From Echinarachnius parma (taxonomy: Eukaryota > Echinodermata > Echinoidea > Clypeasteroida > Echinarachniidae): a DNA stretch of 64,000 bases. Location: NCBI GenBank assembly GCA_037951105.1, contig JBAMJV010008312.1, positions 1-64,000 of the forward strand, in the 5' to 3' direction. A model generated the notes under the pieces. That model made no database searches, was not told the origin of the DNA, and was given only the letters and a program-made list of their open reading frames with translations. Each line of letters starts with the position of its first letter. The first letter of the stretch is position 1. Below are positions 41,401 through 47,400 of this stretch, piece after piece. The translations under genes and the position numbers were made by a program.

Positions 41401-44400
41401 TACTTAGATTGTATTATTGTTATAAACATTTATGACTGATGTAGGAGAATCTGTGACTTATTCCTGAGCCTTGTTTGATTTATTTCAGCCTCCATCCAAG
41501 AAGAGTATGAGGACGGATGAATTAGCAGAAGAAACTCTGTTATATAAGGTATGTTCGCTCTGTGTTTTTTGATGTTTTATTGTATCAGAGTATCATTTTA
41601 CCAAACGGCTTGCAAGAAAGTCAATTTGGATATAACTGCACAATTTTGAAGACATTTTACAGTAGATTTTACTTTTATTTGAGTTTTTGCAGGGGCTAGT
41701 ATATTTTTCACTTTAAGTTGATGCATCTAATGCCCGTTTTTGTAGTGAAACAGTAGGTGTTTGGTAATAGGACAACCTATCTTCCTTATAATCTCTACAG
41801 AAACCACTTGTCTAAAGTGACCACATCATTATTTTGCATCCCATAATCAATGGTATCAACCTGTCTATAGAGGCCACCCCCTATAATTGTCACTTTTCTG
41901 TCTCCTTTGGGTAGTCACTATAGACAGGTATTCTGTTGCAAATTTTCAATAGATGTACAATTTTCCTGAAATATGTTGAAAAGCAATGAAGAAGTTTAAT
42001 TGTATTTTAAGGGCTGTTGCGCATAAAGCGTTCATTTTTTGTACAGTTTTTCTAATTTTGACCTTGATACACAAATGCGGCAAATTTGCCATTTTGTGGA
42101 ATATACCATTTCTTTGTTGTTGCTTGCAAGTTATCAATAAACATAAATGGTAAGCAGAATTGTTTTTTTACAAAAGGAAGAGGCAACTTTTGTCAAACCT
42201 TAGTGGTCCAAATTTCTAGCTCATTTTGCTTTTGTTTGTTGTACAGACTGAGCGTGCACTGATGGATTCAGAGCGCGTCCCAGAGACGACTGATGACTTT
42301 GATCGGCTGGTAGCCAGTTCTCCCAACAGCTCTCTGGCGTGGATTCGATACATGGCATTCCATCTCCACTCGGTGGACATAGACAAGGCGAGGGCTGTTG
42401 CAGAAAGGTCCCTCAAGACAATAAACTTCAGGTAATAGTAATGTGATGATAACATAGTGATATGATGATTGCAATATTTGCATAATATAATTATTTAAAC
42501 GGCTCTCTTGCATGAGTTTGATACATGGCATTCCATCTCCACTCAGTGGACATAGACAAAATGTTTAGGGCTGCATAGAAAGGTCTCTAAAGACAATAAA
42601 CTTTGGGTAATATGTAACAATTGCATTATATGGGATTATAATAATACTTATAATAATAATAACAATAAGAATGCAATTATGAAGCACATTTTCCATCCCA
42701 CATGATCAAGTGCACTTTATATTGATTCTAATAATAGCATAATTATGATAACTATGGTGATAGACAAGACTAGGGCTGCAGAAACAGCTCTCAACTCAAT
42801 ATGTGCAGCCATGAATAAGCTTAAGTGGAAGATTTGATAAACAAGTTTCAAGTCTGGGGAAGTGCCTCTATGTGCTGAGAAGAACTGAAATGGGTGATTT
42901 TCCAGAGGAAGGTACTAATAGATTCTGTAGCTGAAGTGGGGTTGAGTACCTGAATGTTCAGAACAATCATGACATGGTTGTGGCTGTTCTTGCTACAGAA
43001 ATCATTACAGTGGAACCTCGTTCTACAGAGCTCTGATATAACAACACCCTCTTTAATATAACAAGGTAATGTCCTCAACTCTATATTCTGTTGTTTCTTG
43101 ACCCTAATAACAAGGTATTTTGTATGGCCCCCAAGATCCTCATAATGAGGTTCCACAGTAATTATACCATGCATTATTGAACGGGCAGTGAGTTTAGGCC
43201 AAATTTCCTGGGTGTGCATTGTATTTCTTCTGATATTTCTGCATTTAAAGGGGACCACCAGACAAAGAACAACACATTATTATATGTTTTGGTACCGTTT
43301 TGTGATATCAAAGAGATACCCAACATTTTGCAAAGGGTTGTGTAATTCATAAACAAAGCAATTAATTTCCACCACTTACGGAACCACTGCTATTTCCTGG
43401 TTCCATACGGGCCAACCATTTGCGAGTGCGCCAATGCTATTCACGCGTACGTTTGTAGACAATAGATTCCCGGGCGATTCGTTCGCTCTGCACACACATC
43501 GCAATTCACGGCACGCATCGCAGTCTCGCAATTCAGACCGCATGAACGCATGCTTTAGAATGGTGATGCGTTTCCAATTATATCTTTTTTTTCTGGAAAC
43601 ATATTTTTGTGAACTTGTTGATGGAATGGAATACTAAAGATGTTACCTTTCTTTAATAAGAATATTATTTTTGGGTGGTGGTACCCTTTAACAAAACTAA
43701 GGTGCAGATTTTTACCGCACAAGCCTTTTTTGTATACTTATTCAACAATACTGATCAATTAGTTTGGTCCATATACATGTAGATGTTTTTGGTAACTTTC
43801 CAATACTGTTATTTGGCTTTAACCTTGTAGCTTGAGTTGGGGAATGAATGAATGCATCTAGTGGCGCAGTCTGTATTATAAGTTATTATTGTTGGTCTTG
43901 TTCTTGTGGATGTGGTGTGGCAAGATTGGTAGAGCGCGCGCTTTCCAATTGTGAGAACCCTGCCCACCGCGTTTGTCCTTCAGCAAGACAATTTATCCAC
44001 TATTGCTGCTCTCTACCCGGGTGTATAAATGGGGACCATTAGGAGGTGAAAGCCTATATGTGAACGATCTTCTTGAGCGCTTGGAAGGAATGCTCCCCAG
44101 GGAGTGGAGATGGTGCAAACAATGTGTGCTGGTTTGCATTGTATCCTATGACCGGGGTAATAATAGTGTAAAGCGCTATGAAAAATTTATGTATTTAGCG
44201 CTATATAAGAAACTATATTATTATTATTATTATTCTGATGTGCATTGTGACAGGGAGGAGCAAGAGAAGCTTAACGTGTGGGTTGCATATCTCAACCTGG
44301 AGAACATGTACGGCACGGAGGACGAGGTAGTGGCTGTACTACAGAGGGCGCTACAGCAGTGTGAACCAATCAAAGTCTTCACACAACTAGTAGCAATCTA

Positions 44401-47400
44401 CATCAGGACCAACAAAATACAGGTGAGGTCTTATGTTATATTCCCCATCAAAATGGTCACATAATTTTGTTTTGGCGACTGCAATGATACTTTGTACCAC
44501 CATCACTATGAAAATCGTATTTGATGATTATCTGCTTACTATTCAACTGGTACAAGGATTTTAGATTGAGGGTGGGATAATCTGCTCCTTACATTGCGAA
44601 CCAATGAGCATTTTTACCCAGCTGTAATAGCCATCTCTATACAAGGACCAATCATTCAGGTAGAACATTCAGGTAGAACATCATTGCAACAAACTATAAC
44701 TTGCTTTCCTATGTAGCAATGATTATTCAAGAAAACAAATAATTAGTAACTCCCTAAAATCTCATACAAGAGTCATCACACTAAATGCTACCAGATTAAG
44801 TGCAATTTACAACACAACCTATCCTCATATTGGGCCGTATGCATAAAAACAAGCAATTGCTTATAAGCAAATGCTTTAAGCACAAGCAAGAGCTTGTCAA
44901 GCAAAAGATCAAGTTCAAGCAATTGCTTAGATTCGTATGCACAAGCCTTTGCTTGTGCTCAAACCTTTTGCTTGCACTGCCAAGCAATTGCTTACGTGTT
45001 GGACAAAGGATCGTTACGGTTGTGCGAACATCGCACTGCAGGGCAACAACGCTTCGTGCCCGACCTGGCAGCAGTATTTTTTATTACGCAAATAGGGGGG
45101 AAACAGCGCAGAGCATCAGGGGCGTTTCTGTGCAGATCGATGGACAAAAATTGCCGTTAAAAGTCTAAAATAGCAGGAATTTGATCACAACATAACCTCT
45201 GGAATATGGAGCTTGAAATCATCCTGAAACGGTACGAAAAATTGATCCTTAAACGCGAATGCCCTGAGTAAGCAAGAGCTCAAGCTGGTCTGGATGTGCT
45301 TGAAAAAACGCAAGCAATTGCTTATCAAGACAAGTAAAAGGTTCGTTTTATGCATACGGTTGTAAGCAATTGCTTGTTTGGTAAGCATTTGCTTACGAGC
45401 AGTAAGCAATTGCTTGTGCTTGTAAGCAAATGCTTTTGCTTGCAAGCAATTGCTTGTTTTTATGCATACCGATTCAAGCAAAAGGCTAGCACAAGCAATT
45501 GCTTGTTTTTATGCATACGGCCCATTATGTTGTACTGCAAATAGCTTCTGACCTCTGACCTTCTGACCTCTCTGGTTCGAATCCCCTTGGAATCCCATTT
45601 TCTTTGCTCATTTTTAATCAAAATAAAATGTTAACAGATTGGTGTAAAAATAAGGGTCACCAAGAAAAAACTTTAGCAAATGTTGCTCGACCCTTCTTTT
45701 CTCCATATTCCTTTTATATCGTTTTTGTAATAAATTTTTGTCTTGTGCCTTGAACAGCAAGCAGAGCAACTGTATGAATCCATGCTGAAGAGATTCAAGT
45801 TTGACTGTGATGTCTGGATTGGCTACGGTACCTTCCTGATGAAGAATGGTCGCCATGAGCAAGCCAGGCGACTCATGCAGAGGAGCTTCAAGAGCCTTGT
45901 CCAGAAGGATCGTAAGTTGTACCCCTTGTTTGAAGCTCATTATAAACTTAGAACAAAGGCCTATGATGCAGGCAGTGGCGTAACCATGGGGTGGGGGGCA
46001 TATTATTTGACCAAAAAACAACAAAAACATAAGGGGAATTTAAATATAAAACAAAACCTAGAAATTAATGGGGGATGGGGCATATAGGGAGAAATTAATT
46101 TATAAAGTAAATCTAGAAATTATCATGAATTTTTACATCTGGGACCGCCCTTTATCATCACCACCCGAGAGTTGCAACCTAGGCTATTTTTCTCCTGTAA
46201 CATACTGGTCGTTTTATAGTTGAGGGTCACATCCATTAATCACTTAACTGGTATGCTAACATATTTAAAAGGGGTAGTTCAGTTTTGGTATAGAGGGCGC
46301 TACAAGAAATAATTTGTTTGTGAGTGTAAAATTTGGAAGAGCACACAATTTTAATGACAGAATAAACTTTGTTTGATCAAAATCGGTTCAGAGACGGCAG
46401 AAATATCCATAAATATTACCATTTGTAATTATTGTGGGGCCCACAGTAATTAGATAATTTTGAACCAGCCGTTGAAAAAAAAATTATTACACTTTTCAAA
46501 AATGTATAAAAGAGGTATTTAAATAGTTGTTAATGATCTCTCTTTTATTTTAGTCATTATTTTAACAAAATATCTCATGCACAATTTTTTATAAAAAGTT
46601 GAAACCAATGCATTTTTAGAGAGCGCCCTCTTGTGTTTTAACTGCTCTTTTTGAATGATAACAAGCTTTTGACTTAGTATTTTGTAATTTTGTATACCTT
46701 TATTAGTTTGTATAGTTACCAACAAAGTTGGAGGAGGTTATGTTTTCGGTCCCTTTGTTTGTTTATTTGTTTGTTCGTCACCAGTCTCCTGCACACAATT
46801 TCACAGATATCTCAACCAATTTTTTGTAGAAGCATTGTGTTCATCTAGAATAGAACCCATTACATTTTCAAGGTCAAAAGACAAAGGGCAAGGGCAAGGT
46901 CATGCAAACATCAAAATTCAAGTGTTGGTGGAGGTATGCACTCCCTGAGTGCACTGCGTCTAGTTTGTAATGTTATGGTGCAGGTTTCGGTTACTAAAAT
47001 TCAGTTTGACCAAAACTGTACTATCCCTTTAAACTGTTTTCATATCACATCAACAAAAGTTGTCCTGGCAACCTGAAAGCCTGACCAAGTTTGTACAAGG
47101 TTAGCGACAGCATTAACTAATGCATGCAAGGTGAATTTGAAGTATTGAATTGTATCAGGAACAGGTTAAATAGAGTGACAAAGTTATGTCACATTCTTTT
47201 GTTAAAACATAGTAATGGTTCTAAACCATTTGTCCTGTATTACCCATTCCCTACTAGATTCTGCAATCCCCGGAGAGTTAATACAGGACCAACCATCTTC
47301 CCCTATTTGAATATGTTGGTGAGCTCTACTATTTAATGTTTATCTCGTCTTTGACAGATGTTGGTGTGATCGTTAAGTTTGCCCAGCTGGAGTACCGCCA

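Noticed and set aside
43905-44010. Functional tRNA gene
   Set aside because: Promoter boxes are present but the sequence does not fold into a full cloverleaf and it continues into a SINE body and ATT tail; the same holds for the heads at 47625, 48573, 23475 and, reversed, 41050-41110.
43973-44464. 163-codon frame joining SINE and exon 32
   Set aside because: Read-through of SINE sequence into exon 32; the true exon starts at an acceptor at 44253 with phase matching exon 31.
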